Shown piece after piece: positions 44,901 through 56,900 of a stretch of DNA of 64,000 nt. The notes below the pieces were generated by a model that saw nothing but the letters and a program-made list of their open reading frames with translations, had not been told where the DNA came from and did no database searches. A program made the translations under genes and the position numbers. This stretch comes from Streptomyces sp. Je 1-369 (GTDB lineage Bacteria; Actinomycetota; Actinomycetes; Streptomycetales; Streptomycetaceae): contig NZ_CP101750.1 in NCBI RefSeq assembly GCF_026810505.1, forward strand, positions 5,823,501-5,887,500. The letters run 5' to 3'. The stretch's first letter is position 1, and every line of letters starts with the position of its first letter.

Positions 44901-47900
44901 GTCCTCTCCGTCGAGCTGCGCAACCGCCTCGTCTCGGCGACGGGGCTGCGGATGCCCGCGAGCATCCTCTTCGACTACCCGACACTCCGCGATCTCGCCG
45001 ACCACCTGCACGAACGCATCGTCGGCACGCTCGACGCGGCCGTGGGCACGTCGATTGCGGGGACGGGAGCGGTGGCGGTGGCTGCCGATGGCGATGGCGA
45101 TCCTGTCGTGATCGTCGGTATGGCCTGCCGACTGCCCGGTGGCATCGACTCGCCGCAGCAGCTGTGGGAGGCGCTCGCCGCCGGTGTGGACGCCACGTCC
45201 GACTTCCCCGAGGACCGCGGCTGGGACCTGGCCAGCCTGTACGACCCGGACCCGGCCAACCCCGGCACGACGTACACGCGCAGGGGCGGCTTCCTGACGG
45301 GTGCTGGTGCGGGTGGCGGTGCTGGTGTCGGGGACTTCGACGCGGAGTTCTTCGGGATCAGTCCGCGTGAGGCCGCGGCGATGGATCCGCAGCAGCGGCT
45401 GCTCCTGGAGACGGCGTGGGAGGCGCTGGAGCGGGCCGGTATCGACCCGGACTCGCTGCGCCGCAGCAGGACGGGTGTCTTCGTCGGCGCCACGAACATG
45501 GAGTACGGACCGCATCTCGACGCCCCGACCGACGGCACCGAAGGCTTCCGGCTCACCGGCAACACGAGCAGTGTGGCGTCGGGACGTATCTCGTACCAGT
45601 TGGGTCTTGAGGGTCCGGCGCTGACGGTGGACACGGCGTGCTCGTCGTCGTTGGTGGCGCTGCATCTGGCGGTGCAGGCGATCAGGAACGGTGAGTGCTC
45701 GCTGGCTCTGGCGGGCGGTGTGACGGTGCTGTCTACGCCGGGCATGTTCGTCGAGTTCTCCCGCCAGCGCGGCCTCGCAGCCGACGGCCGCTGCAAGCCG
45801 TTCTCCGACGACGCGGACGGCACCGGCTGGGCTGAGGGTGTGGGTCTGCTGGTCGTCGAGCGTCTTTCGGAGGCGCGTCGGCTCGGGCATCAGGTGTTGG
45901 CGGTGGTGCGGGGCAGTGCGGTGAACCAGGACGGCGGCAGCAATGGGCTGACGGCGCCGAACGGTCCGTCGCAGCAGCGCGTCATCCGTGACGCGCTGGC
46001 CAGTGCGCGGCTGTCGTCGGCGGATGTGGACGTGGTGGAGGCGCACGGTACGGGTACGTCGTTGGGTGACCCGATCGAGGCGCAGGCGTTGCTGGCCACG
46101 TATGGCCAGGGGCGTGATGCTGAACGTCCGTTGTGGCTTGGCTCGGTCAAGTCCAACATCGGGCACACGCAGGCGGCCGCCGGTGTCGCGGGCGTCATCA
46201 AGATGGTGCAGGCGATGCGCAACGGCGTCATGCCGCGCTCCCTGAACGTCTCCGTTCCGTCCCGTCACGTGGACTGGGAGTCCGGTGCGGTGAGCGTGCT
46301 GGCGTCCCAGCAGGAGTGGCCGGAGCTCGACCGCCCGCGTCGCTCTGCCGTGTCTTCGTTCGGGATCAGTGGGACGAACGCGCACGTGATTTTGGAGGCG
46401 GCGCCGGTTGAGGAGGGTGCGGACGGCGGGGCGTTGGTCCCGGCGGGTGAGGCGCCCGTCTCGGTGGTGCCGTTGGTGTTGTCTGCGCGGAGTGCGGCGG
46501 CGCTTGCTGAGCAGGCGGGGCGGTTGGCGGCCCGGCTTGGTGAGGGTGTGGGTGAGGGTGGCCCGTTGGGGTTGCGGGATGTGGCGCACACGTTGGTGCG
46601 TGGGCGTGCGGGGCTTGAGCACCGGGCCGTGGTGCTTGGTGGTGATGCGGGTGAACTGACCACTGCTTTGGGTGAGTTGGCGGCGGGGCGTGAGGCTTCG
46701 GGTGTCGTCTCGGGGCGTGTGGGGGCGGGTGCCGCTGACGGTGGCGCGGTGTTCGTGTTCCCGGGGCAGGGTTCGCAGTGGGTCGGGATGGCTCGGGAGT
46801 TGTTGGAGTTCTCGCCGGTGTTCGCGGCGCGGATGGCCGAGTGTGGTGCGGCGCTTGAGCCGTTCGTGGACGGCTGGTCCTTGCTGGATGTGGTCCGGGA
46901 AGGCGATGAGGAGGTGCTGCGCCGCGTTGATGTGGTGCAGCCGGTGTTGTTCGCGGTGATGGTGTCGCTGGCGGAGTTGTGGCGTTCGCTGGGGGTGCGG
47001 CCTGCTGCTGTGGTGGGGCATTCGCAAGGCGAGATTGCTGCGGCTTGTGTGGCTGGGGCGTTGTCGCTTTCGGACGCGGCGCGTGTGGTTGCGGTGCGGT
47101 CGCGGGCGATTGTGCGGCTTGCGGGCAAGGGCGGGATGGTGTCTGTTCTGGCGCCTGAGCTGCAGGTTGTGGGGCGGTTGACTGCGGGCTTGCAGGTGGC
47201 TGTGGTCAATGGTCCTGAGCAGGTGGTGGTGTCGGGTTCGCCCGGTGAGCTGGATGCGTTCATGGCCGCGTGTGAGGCTGATGGTGTGCAGGTGCGGCGG
47301 ATCGCCGTGGATTACGCCTCGCACTCGCCGCAGGTCGAGGAACTGCGGGCTGAACTCCTCGACGTACTCGGGGAGATCGAGCCTCGCAGTGGTCAGGTTC
47401 CGCTGTTCTCGACCGTCACGGGTGATGTGATCGACACAGCCGTGATGGATGCGGAGTACTGGTTCACCAACCTGCGGCAGACCGTTCGCTTTGACGCTGC
47501 GCTGAAGAGCTTGCTGGAAGCCGGGCACCGCGTCTTCGTCGAGTCCAGCCCGCACCCCGTGCTCGTGGGGGCCGTGTCTCAGGCCGCCGAGGGTGATGGC
47601 GTTGCGGGTGTGACGGCTGTGGGGACGCTGCGGCGCAACGAGGGTGGTTCGGCTCGGCTGTTGCAGAGTCTGGCTGAGGTGTTCGTCGCGGGCGTTGACG
47701 TGGACTGGTCGCCGTGGGTTGTGGGTGGTCGGCTGGTGGAGTTGCCTACGTATGCCTTCCAGCGTCGTCGTCACTGGCTGCCCGCAGGGCGGGCTGTGGT
47801 GGATGCCGCCGGGCTCGGGCTGCGGCCCGCCGGGCACCCCCTGCTCGGCGCCGCCGTTGCCCTCGCGCCGCAAGAAGGCCTCGTCCTCACGGGGCAGCTG

Positions 47901-50900
47901 TCGCTGAACACGTACCCGTGGCTGGAGGACCACGCCGTCTACGGGACCGTCATCCTGCCCGGTACCGCCTTCGTCGAGCTGGCGCTGCACGCTGGAAGCG
48001 AGGTCGGCTGCGGTGTCGTCGATGAGCTGACGCTGGAGCGGCCGCTCGTGCTGACGCGGGGCGTGTCGACGTCCGTGCAGGTGTCGGTGGGGGCTCCGGA
48101 CGAGGCGGGACGCCGGTCCATATCCGTGCACTCGCGCGTCCAGGACGCCGGGGCCTCCGCCGGTCGGGACGCGGGGCCGGAGTCGGGGGCCGAGTGGGTA
48201 CGGCATGCCGTGGGCGTGCTCGCGGATGTTGGTTCCGTCGCGTCGTCGGAGGAGCGGCTGGAGGGGCAGTGGCCGCCCGCCGGTGCCGAGCGCGTGGACG
48301 TCGCGGGTGCCTATGAGACGCTCGCCGATCTTGGTTACGGCTACGGACCCGTGTTCCAGGGGTTGCGTGGGGTGTGGCGCGACGGCGACGAGCTCTTCGC
48401 CGACGTGCAGCTTCCGGTGGAGGCCGATGAGTTCGGTGTGCATCCGGCGCTGCTGGATGCCGCGCTGCATCCGCTGCTCGCCGGGGAGATCGTGGTCCCC
48501 TTCTCGTGGAGCGGGGTGCGGCTGCACTCGGTGGGGGCGTCCGCGCTGCGGGTGCGGTTGTCGCGGGATGCCGGTAGCGGTGACGGTGCTGTGCGGTTGG
48601 CGGCGTTCGATGGTGCGGGTCTGCCGGTCGTCTCGGTGGACGAGCTGCGGTTGCAGAAGATGTCGCGGGAGCAGCTGGGTGCGGCGGTGGCGGGCGGTGC
48701 CGGTGACCCGTTGTTCGAGGTGCGGTGGGTCGACGTGCCGGTACCGGCGGCGCTGCAGGGTGCTTCGGGTGCTTCGGGCGTTTCCGACGGTTCCGATGGT
48801 GGGCTTCCGGCCGACGTCGTCGTCGCGCACGTCGAGCCCGGCGGGGACGCGGGTGCGCGGGTCGCGGAAGTGCTGGAGACCGTGCAGCGCTTCTTCGCCG
48901 AGTCGGCGGAGGAGGCCCGGCTGGTCGTGGTCACGCGCGGCGGGATGACGGACACGCCGGACCCGGCGACGGCCGCGGTGTGGGGACTGCTGCGTTCGGC
49001 GCAGGCCGAGCAGCCCGGGCGGATCGTGGTCGTCGACGTACCTGGGGGTGCGGACACAGCCACGGACACGGAGACAGTTGTCGTGTCGGCACTGGCCAGT
49101 GGCGAGCCTCAACTGGGCTTCGCTGCAGGCAGGGTGGCGGCGCCTCGGGTGGTGACCGTCTCCGCGGAGGCTCGTGTCACGGAGGATCGTGTCACGGAGG
49201 TGGGTGTCACGGAGGTGGGTTCCGCGCCGACGTGGGACCCGGACGGCACGGTCCTGATCACGGGGGCCAGTGGCGCGCTGGGGCAGCTCTTCGCACGGCA
49301 CCTCGTGGCCGAGTACGGCGTACGTCATCTGCTGCTCGTCAGCCGTCGTGGCGCCGAGGGTTCCGAGGAGCTCGCGGCCGAGCTGACCGAGGCCGGAGCG
49401 ACGGTGGCCTTCGCGGCCTGTGACGTCGCCGACCGGGAGGGGCTCGCGGCGGTACTGGCGGGGGTCCCGGAGGACCGTCCGCTGACGGCCGTGATCCATG
49501 CGGCGGGCGTACTGGACGACGGCATCGTCACCGCGCTGACCGCCGAGCGGATCGACACCGTGTGGCGTCCGAAGGCCGAGGGCGCCAGGCTCCTCGACGA
49601 GCTGACGCGGGATGCCGACCTCGCCGCGTTCGTACTGTTCTCGTCCGCCGCCGGTGTGATGGGCACGGCGGGTCAGGGCAACTACGCCGCCGCCAATGCC
49701 TACTTGGACGCGCTCGCCCTCGCCCGCCGTGCCGACGGGCTTGCGGCGACGTCGTTGGCGTGGGGTCTGTGGGCGGGCGACAGTGCGATGACCGCGCACC
49801 TCGACGAGGCCGACATCGCCCGGCTCTCCCGCAGTGGCCTCGGGTCCATGTCGACGTCCCAGGGCCTCGCCCTGTTCGACGCCGCCATGGCGGCCGACCG
49901 CGCCACCATCGTCCCGGCCCGCTTCGACATGCCCGCGCTGCGCAATCAGGCGGCGCAGGGGCGGCTGCCCGCCGTGTTCAAGTCGGTGGTGCGTGCGCCC
50001 GTACGCCGGGCTGTGGCGCCCACCGCGGAGGAGGCCTCGTCGTGGGCCGCCGGAATGGCGGCGCTGGACGAAGGGGAGCGGCGCGACGCGCTGCTCGAAC
50101 TCGTGCGTGCGCAGGTGTCGTTGGTGCTCGGACTGGGTGCGGGTGCGGGTTCGAGTCCCGGTTCGGGTTCGGGTGCGTCGGTGGAGGCGGACCGGGCCTT
50201 CCGCGACCTGGGCTTCGACTCGCTGACGGGGTTGGAGCTGCGGCAGCGGCTGCAGACGGTGACGGGACTGCGGCTGCCGTCGACGCTCGTCTTCGACTAC
50301 CCGACGCCGGCCGCGCTGGTCGGCTTCCTCCAGGAGGAGGTCGGGGGCACGGAGACGGGTGCGGCTTCGGTGGAGCCGGTCCTGGTGGCGGGTGGCGGAG
50401 CCGCCGGTGGTGACGACCCGATCGTGATCGTGGGGATGGCGTGCCGTTTCCCGGGCGGGATCCGGTCGCCCCAGGAGCTGTGGCAGGCCACCCTCGAAGG
50501 GGTCGACGCGATCACCGACTTCCCCGAGGACCGCGACTGGGACCTGGCGAACCTCTTCGACCCGGACCCGAGCCACATCGGTACGAGCTACTCCCGCCGT
50601 GGCGGATTCCTGTCCGGTGCCGGGGACTTCGACGCGGAGTTCTTCGGGATCAGTCCGCGTGAGGCCGCGGCGATGGATCCGCAGCAGCGGCTGCTCCTGG
50701 AGACCGCGTGGGAGGCCTTGGAGCGGACCGGTATCGACCCGGACTCGCTGCGCGGCAGCAGGACCGGTGTCTTCACAGGGCTCATGTACCACGACTACGG
50801 GACGTGGCTCGGCGAGGCGACCGAGGACGTCGAAGGCCTGATGATCACCGGCAACAGCGGTGGTGTGGCGTCGGGGCGCATCTCGTACCAGTTGGGTCTT

Positions 50901-53900
50901 GAGGGTCCGGCGCTGACGGTGGACACGGCGTGCTCGTCGTCGTTGGTGGCGCTGCATCTGGCGGTGCAGGCGATCAGGAACGGTGAGTGCTCGCTGGCCC
51001 TGGCGGGTGGCGTGACGGTGATGTCGACGCCGACGACGTTCGTGGAGTTCTCGCGGCAACGGGCGATGTCCGTGGACGGCCGGTGCAAGGCGTTCTCGGA
51101 CGACGCGGACGGGGCGGGCTGGGCTGAGGGTGTGGGTCTGCTGGTCGTCGAGCGTCTTTCGGAGGCGCGTCGGCTCGGGCATCAGGTGTTGGCGGTGGTG
51201 CGGGGCAGTGCGGTGAACCAGGACGGCGGCAGCAATGGGCTGACGGCGCCGAACGGTCCCTCGCAGCAGCGCGTCATCCGTGACGCGCTGGCCGGCGCAC
51301 GGCTGACCACGGCCGACGTCGACGCCGTCGAGGCGCACGGCACCGGTACCGCACTCGGCGATCCCATCGAGGCGCAGGCGCTGCTGGCCACGTATGGCCA
51401 GGGGCGTGATGCGGAACGTCCGTTGTGGCTCGGTTCGGTCAAGTCCAACATCGGGCACACGCAGGCGGCCGCCGGTGTCGCGGGCATCATCAAGATGGTG
51501 CAGGCCATGCGGCACGGCATCATGCCGCGCACACTCCACGCCGACACGCCCTCCCACCACGTCGACTGGGAGTCCGGGCAGGTCAGGCTGCTCACCGAGA
51601 ACCAGGAGTGGCCGGAGCTCGACCGTCCGCGTCGTACCGGTGTGTCCTCCTTCGGTATCGGCGGGACGAACGCGCACGTGATTTTGGAGGCGGCGCCGGT
51701 TGAGGAGGGTGCGGACGGCGGGGCGTTGGTCCCGGCGGGTGATGTGCCTGTCTCGGTGGTGCCGTTGGTGTTGTCCGCGCGCAGTGGGGCGGCGCTTGCT
51801 GAGCAGGCGGGGCGGTTGGCGGCCCGGCTCGGTGAGGGTGAGGGCGGGCTGCTGGGGTTGCGGGATGTGGCGCACACGTTGGTGCGTGGGCGTGCGGGGC
51901 TTGAGCACCGGGCCGTGGTGCTCGGTGATGATGCGCATGAACTGACCACTGCTTTGGGTGAGTTGGCGGCGGGGCGTGAGGCTTCGGGTGTCGTCTCGGG
52001 GCGTGTGGGGGCGGGTGCCGCTGACGGTGGCGCGGTGTTCGTGTTCCCGGGGCAGGGTTCGCAGTGGGTCGGGATGGCTCGGGAGTTGTTGGAGTTCTCG
52101 CCGGTGTTCGCGGCGCGGATGGCCGAGTGTGGTGCGGCGCTTGAGCCGTTCGTGGGCGGCTGGTCCTTGCTGGATGTGGTCCGGGAGGGCGATGAGGAGG
52201 TGCTGCGCCGGGTTGATGTGGTGCAGCCGGTGTTGTTCGCGGTGATGGTGTCGCTGGCGGAGTTGTGGCGTTCGCTGGGGGTGCGGCCTGCTGCTGTGGT
52301 GGGGCATTCGCAAGGCGAGATTGCTGCGGCTTGTGTGGCTGGGGCATTGTCGTTGGGTGATGCGGCGCGTGTGGTTGCGTTGCGGTCGCGGGCGATTGTG
52401 CGGCTTGCGGGCAAGGGCGGGATGGTGTCTGTTCTGGCGCCTGAGGCTCAGGTTGTGGGTCGGTTGACTGCGGGCTTGCAGGTGGCTGTGGTCAATGGGC
52501 CCGAGCAGGTCGTGGTGTCGGGGGCTCCCGGTGAGCTGGATGCGTTCATGGCTGCGTGTGAGGCCGATGGTGTGCAGGTGCGGCGGATCGCTGTGGATTA
52601 CGCCTCGCACTCGCCGCAGGTCGAGGAACTGCGGGATGAGCTGCTGGATGTGCTGGGGGCTATTGAGCCTCGCAGTGGTCAGGTTCCGCTGTTCTCGACC
52701 GTCACGGGTGATGTGATCGACACAGCCGTGATGGGTGCGGAGTACTGGTTCACCAACCTGCGTCAGACCGTTCGCTTCGATGCCGCCCTGCGGAATCTGC
52801 TGGAAGCCGGGCACCGCGTCTTCGTCGAGTCCAGCCCGCATCCGGTGCTGGTGGGGGCCGTGTCTCAGGCCGCCGAGGGTGATGGCGTTGCGGGTGTGAC
52901 GGCTGTGGGGACGCTGCGGCGGAACGAGGGTGGTTCGGCTCGGCTGTTGCAGAGTCTGGCCGAGGTGTTCGTTGCGGGTGTTGACGTGGACTGGTCGCCG
53001 TGGGTTGTGGGTGGTCGGCTGGTGGAGTTGCCTACGTATGCCTTCCAGCGTCGTCGTCACTGGCTGCCCGCAGGGCGGGCTGTGGTGGATGCCGCCGGGC
53101 TCGGGCTGCGGCCCGCCGGGCACCCCCTGCTCGGCGCCGCCGTCCGGATCGCCGGTGGTGACGAGGTCGTCCTCACTGGGCGGCTGTCCCGTTCTACTCA
53201 TCCGTGGCTCGACGATCACGGCGTCTTCGGCACCGTCCTGTTGCCGGGTACGGCGTTCATCGAGATGACGCTCCGCGCCGCCGACGAGGTGGGCTGCGGT
53301 GTCATCGAGGAGCTGACGCTGGAGCGGCCGCTCGTACTGGCTGAGGACGCCCAGGTGTCGGTGCAGGTGTCGGTGGGGGCTCCGGACGGTGCCGGGCGCC
53401 GGACCGTGAGCGTGCACTCCCAGGTGCAGGGTGCTGACACCGGTGCCGATATGGCCGGGGGAGCGGACTGGGTGCGGCATGCCGTGGGCGTGCTTGTTGA
53501 CGCCGGTTCCGCTGCGTCGGAGGAGCGGCTGGAGGGGCAGTGGCCGCCCGCCGGTGCCGAGCGCGTGGACGTCGCGGACGCCTACGAGACGCTCGCCGGT
53601 CTTGGTTACGGCTACGGGCCCGTCTTCCAGGGGCTGCGCGCACTGTGGCGCGACGGCGACGAGCTCTTCGCCGACGTCCAATTGCCCGTGGACGCCGATG
53701 AGTTCGGCATTCACCCGGCGCTACTCGACGCGGCCCTGCATCCGCTGCCCTCGGGCGACCTGTGGGTGCCGTTCTCGTGGAGCGGGGTGCGGCTGCACTC
53801 GGTGGGGGCGTCCTCGTTGCGGGTGCGGTTGTCGCGGGATGCCGGTAGCGGTGACGGTGCTGTGCGGTTGGCGGCGTTCGATGGTGCGGGTCTGCCGGTG

Positions 53901-56900
53901 GTTTCGGTGGACGAGCTCCGGTTGCAGAAGATGTCGCGGGAGCAGCTGGGTGCGGCGGTGACGGGCGGTGCCGGTGACCCGTTGTTCGAGGTGCGGTGGG
54001 TCGACGTACCGGTACCGGCGGCGCTGCCGGGGGCTTCGGGGGCTTCGGGTGCTTCCGACGGTTCCGGTGGTGGGCTTCCGGCCGACGTCGTCGTCGCGCA
54101 CGTCGAGCCCGGCGGGGACGTCCGGACGAGCGTGGCCGACGTACTGGCAACGGTTCAGGACTTCCTCGCCGCGTCGGCCGACGACGAGAGCTCCCGGCTC
54201 GCCGTCGTCACCCGTGGCGGCATCGCGGGCGCGCTGCCCGACCCCGCCACCGCGGCCGTGTGGGGCCTGCTGCGCTCGGCGCAGACCGAGCATCCCGGGC
54301 GCATCGTGGTCGTCGACGTACCCATGGTCGACGTACCCGCAGTCGACGTACCCGAGCAGGATGCCAGCGCCAACAATGACGCGCAGTCAGCGGTGCTCGC
54401 CGCTCTCGCGTCCACTGAGCCTCAACTCTCGCTGCGTGACGGCGTGTTGTCCGCACCCCGACTGGTAAGCGTCAACGTCGACGCCGCCCCCGCCGCCTCC
54501 CCCTCCGCCCCCGAGTGGACCCCCGACGGCACGGTCCTCATCACCGGCGCCGGCGGTTCCCTCGGACGGCTCGTCGCACGACATGTCGTGGCCGAGTACG
54601 GCGTACGACACCTGCTCCTCGTCAGCCGTCGCGGCGCCGAGGGCGCCGAGGAGCTGGCCGCCGAACTGTCCGGGGCCGGCGCGACTGTGACGTTCGCGGC
54701 CTGCGACGTCGCCGACCGGGAGGGGCTCGCGGCCGCCCTGGCGGGGATCCCGGACGACCACCCGCTGACCGCCGTGATCCACGCCGCGGGCGTACTCGAC
54801 GACGGCATCGTCACCGCGCTGACCCCCGACCGCATCGACACCGTCATGCGCCCGAAGGTCGACGGCGCCCGGCACCTGGACGAGCTGACGCGGGACGCCG
54901 ACCTCGCCGCGTTCGTACTGTTCTCGTCCGCCGCCGGTGTGATGGGCACCGCGGGACAGGGCAACTACGCCGCCGCCAACACCTACTTGGACGCCCTCGC
55001 CCTCGCCCGCCGAGCCGACGGGCTCCCCGCGACCTCGCTGGCCTGGGGCCTGTGGGCCGGTGGCGACAGCGCCATGACCGCACACCTCGACGAGACGGAC
55101 ATCGCCCGGCTCACCCGGGGCGGGCTCGCCCTGATGTCCCCCGCGCAGGGCCTCGACCTGTTCGACGCCGCCCTCGCCGCCGACCGCGCCACCCTCTTCC
55201 CGGCCCGTCTGGACCTGCTCGCGCTGCGCAACCAGGCGGCGCAGGACCGGCTGCCCGCCGTGTTCAAGTCGCTCGTCCGTGCGCCTGCGCGTCGTGCGGC
55301 GGCCGCCGTAGGGGCCGGGCAGGCCTCGTCGTGGGTCGCCGAGATGGCGGCGCTGGACGGAGACGGACGGCAGGCCGCCCTGCTCGAACTCGTCCGTGGG
55401 CAGGTGTCGTTGGTGCTCGGACTCGGTTCGGGTGCCTCCGTCGAGGCGGACCGGGCCTTCCGTGAACTGGGCCTCGACTCCCTCACCGGCCTGGAGCTGC
55501 GACAGCGGCTCCAGACGGTGACGGGACTGCGGCTGCCGTCGACGCTCGTCTTCGACTACCCGACGCCGACCGCCCTGGCCGACTTCCTCCAGGAGGAGGT
55601 CGGCGGGACGGACGCCGCTCCGGAGGCCGCGTCGGCCCTGACGCCCGTCGGCGGGGCTGCCGCCGACGCCGACGACGACCCGATCGTCATCGTCGGCATG
55701 GCGTGCCGTTTCCCGGGCGGGATCCGGTCGCCGCAGGAGCTGTGGCAGGCGGCCCTCGACGGGATCGACGCGATCACCGACTTCCCGGACGACCGCGGCT
55801 GGGACATCGCCGACCTCTACGACCCCGACCCCGACCGGGCCGGCAAGACGTACACCCGACGCGGCGGCTTCCTGCACGACGCCGCGGTGTTCGAGCCCGA
55901 GTTCTTCGGGATCAGCCCGCGTGAGGCCGCGGCGATGGATCCGCAGCAGCGGCTGCTCCTGGAGACCGCGTGGGAGGCCCTGGAGCGAACCGGTATCGCC
56001 CCGGACTCGCTGCGCGGCAGCAGGACCGGTGTCTTCACCGGACTGATGCCGATGGAGTACGGTCCGCCGCTGCACGAGCCCGTCGAGGGCATGGACGGCT
56101 TCCGTATGCTGGGCAGCGCGTCCAGCGTGGCGTCGGGGCGCATCTCGTACCAGCTCGGGCTCGAAGGCCCGGCGATGACGATCGACACGGCCTGCTCTTC
56201 CTCCTTGGTGGCGCTGCATCTGGCGGTGCAGGCGATCAGGAACGGTGAGTGCTCGCTCGCTCTGGCGGGTGGCGTGACGGTCATGTCGACGCCGACGACG
56301 TTCGTGGAGTTCTCGCGGCAACGGGCGATGTCCGTGGACGGCCGCTGCAAGGCGTTCTCGGACGACGCGGACGGGGCGGGCTGGGCCGAGGGTGTCGGAC
56401 TGCTGGTCGTCGAGCGGCTCTCCGAGGCGCGTCGGCACGGGCACCGGGTCCACGCGGTCGTACGGGGTTCCGCGGTGAACCAGGACGGCGGCAGCAACGG
56501 CATGACGGCGCCGAACGGTCCGTCGCAGCAGCGCGTCATCCGTGACGCGCTGGCCAGTGCGCGGCTGTCGTCTGCGGATGTGGACGTGGTGGAGGCGCAC
56601 GGTACGGGTACGTCGTTGGGTGACCCGATCGAGGCGCAGGCGCTGCTGGCCACGTACGGACAAGGGCGTGATGCGGAACGGCCGTTGTGGCTCGGTTCCG
56701 TCAAGTCCAACATCGGGCACACGCAGGCGGCGGCCGGTGTCGCGGGCATCATCAAGATGGTGCAGGCGATGCGGCACGGCGTCATGCCGCGCACACTCCA
56801 CGCCGACACGCCCTCCCGTCATGTGGACTGGGAGTCCGGTGCGGTCAGCGTGCTGGCGGCCCAGCAGGAGTGGCCCGAGCTCGACCGCCCGCGCCGCTCC

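Noticed and set aside
44685..53714. A 3009-codon open frame on the minus strand inside the PKS
   Set aside because: It is antisense to clearly conserved PKS domains; its predicted protein is Arg/His/Pro-rich low-complexity text repeating with the modules. It results from the GC-rich third positions of the PKS.
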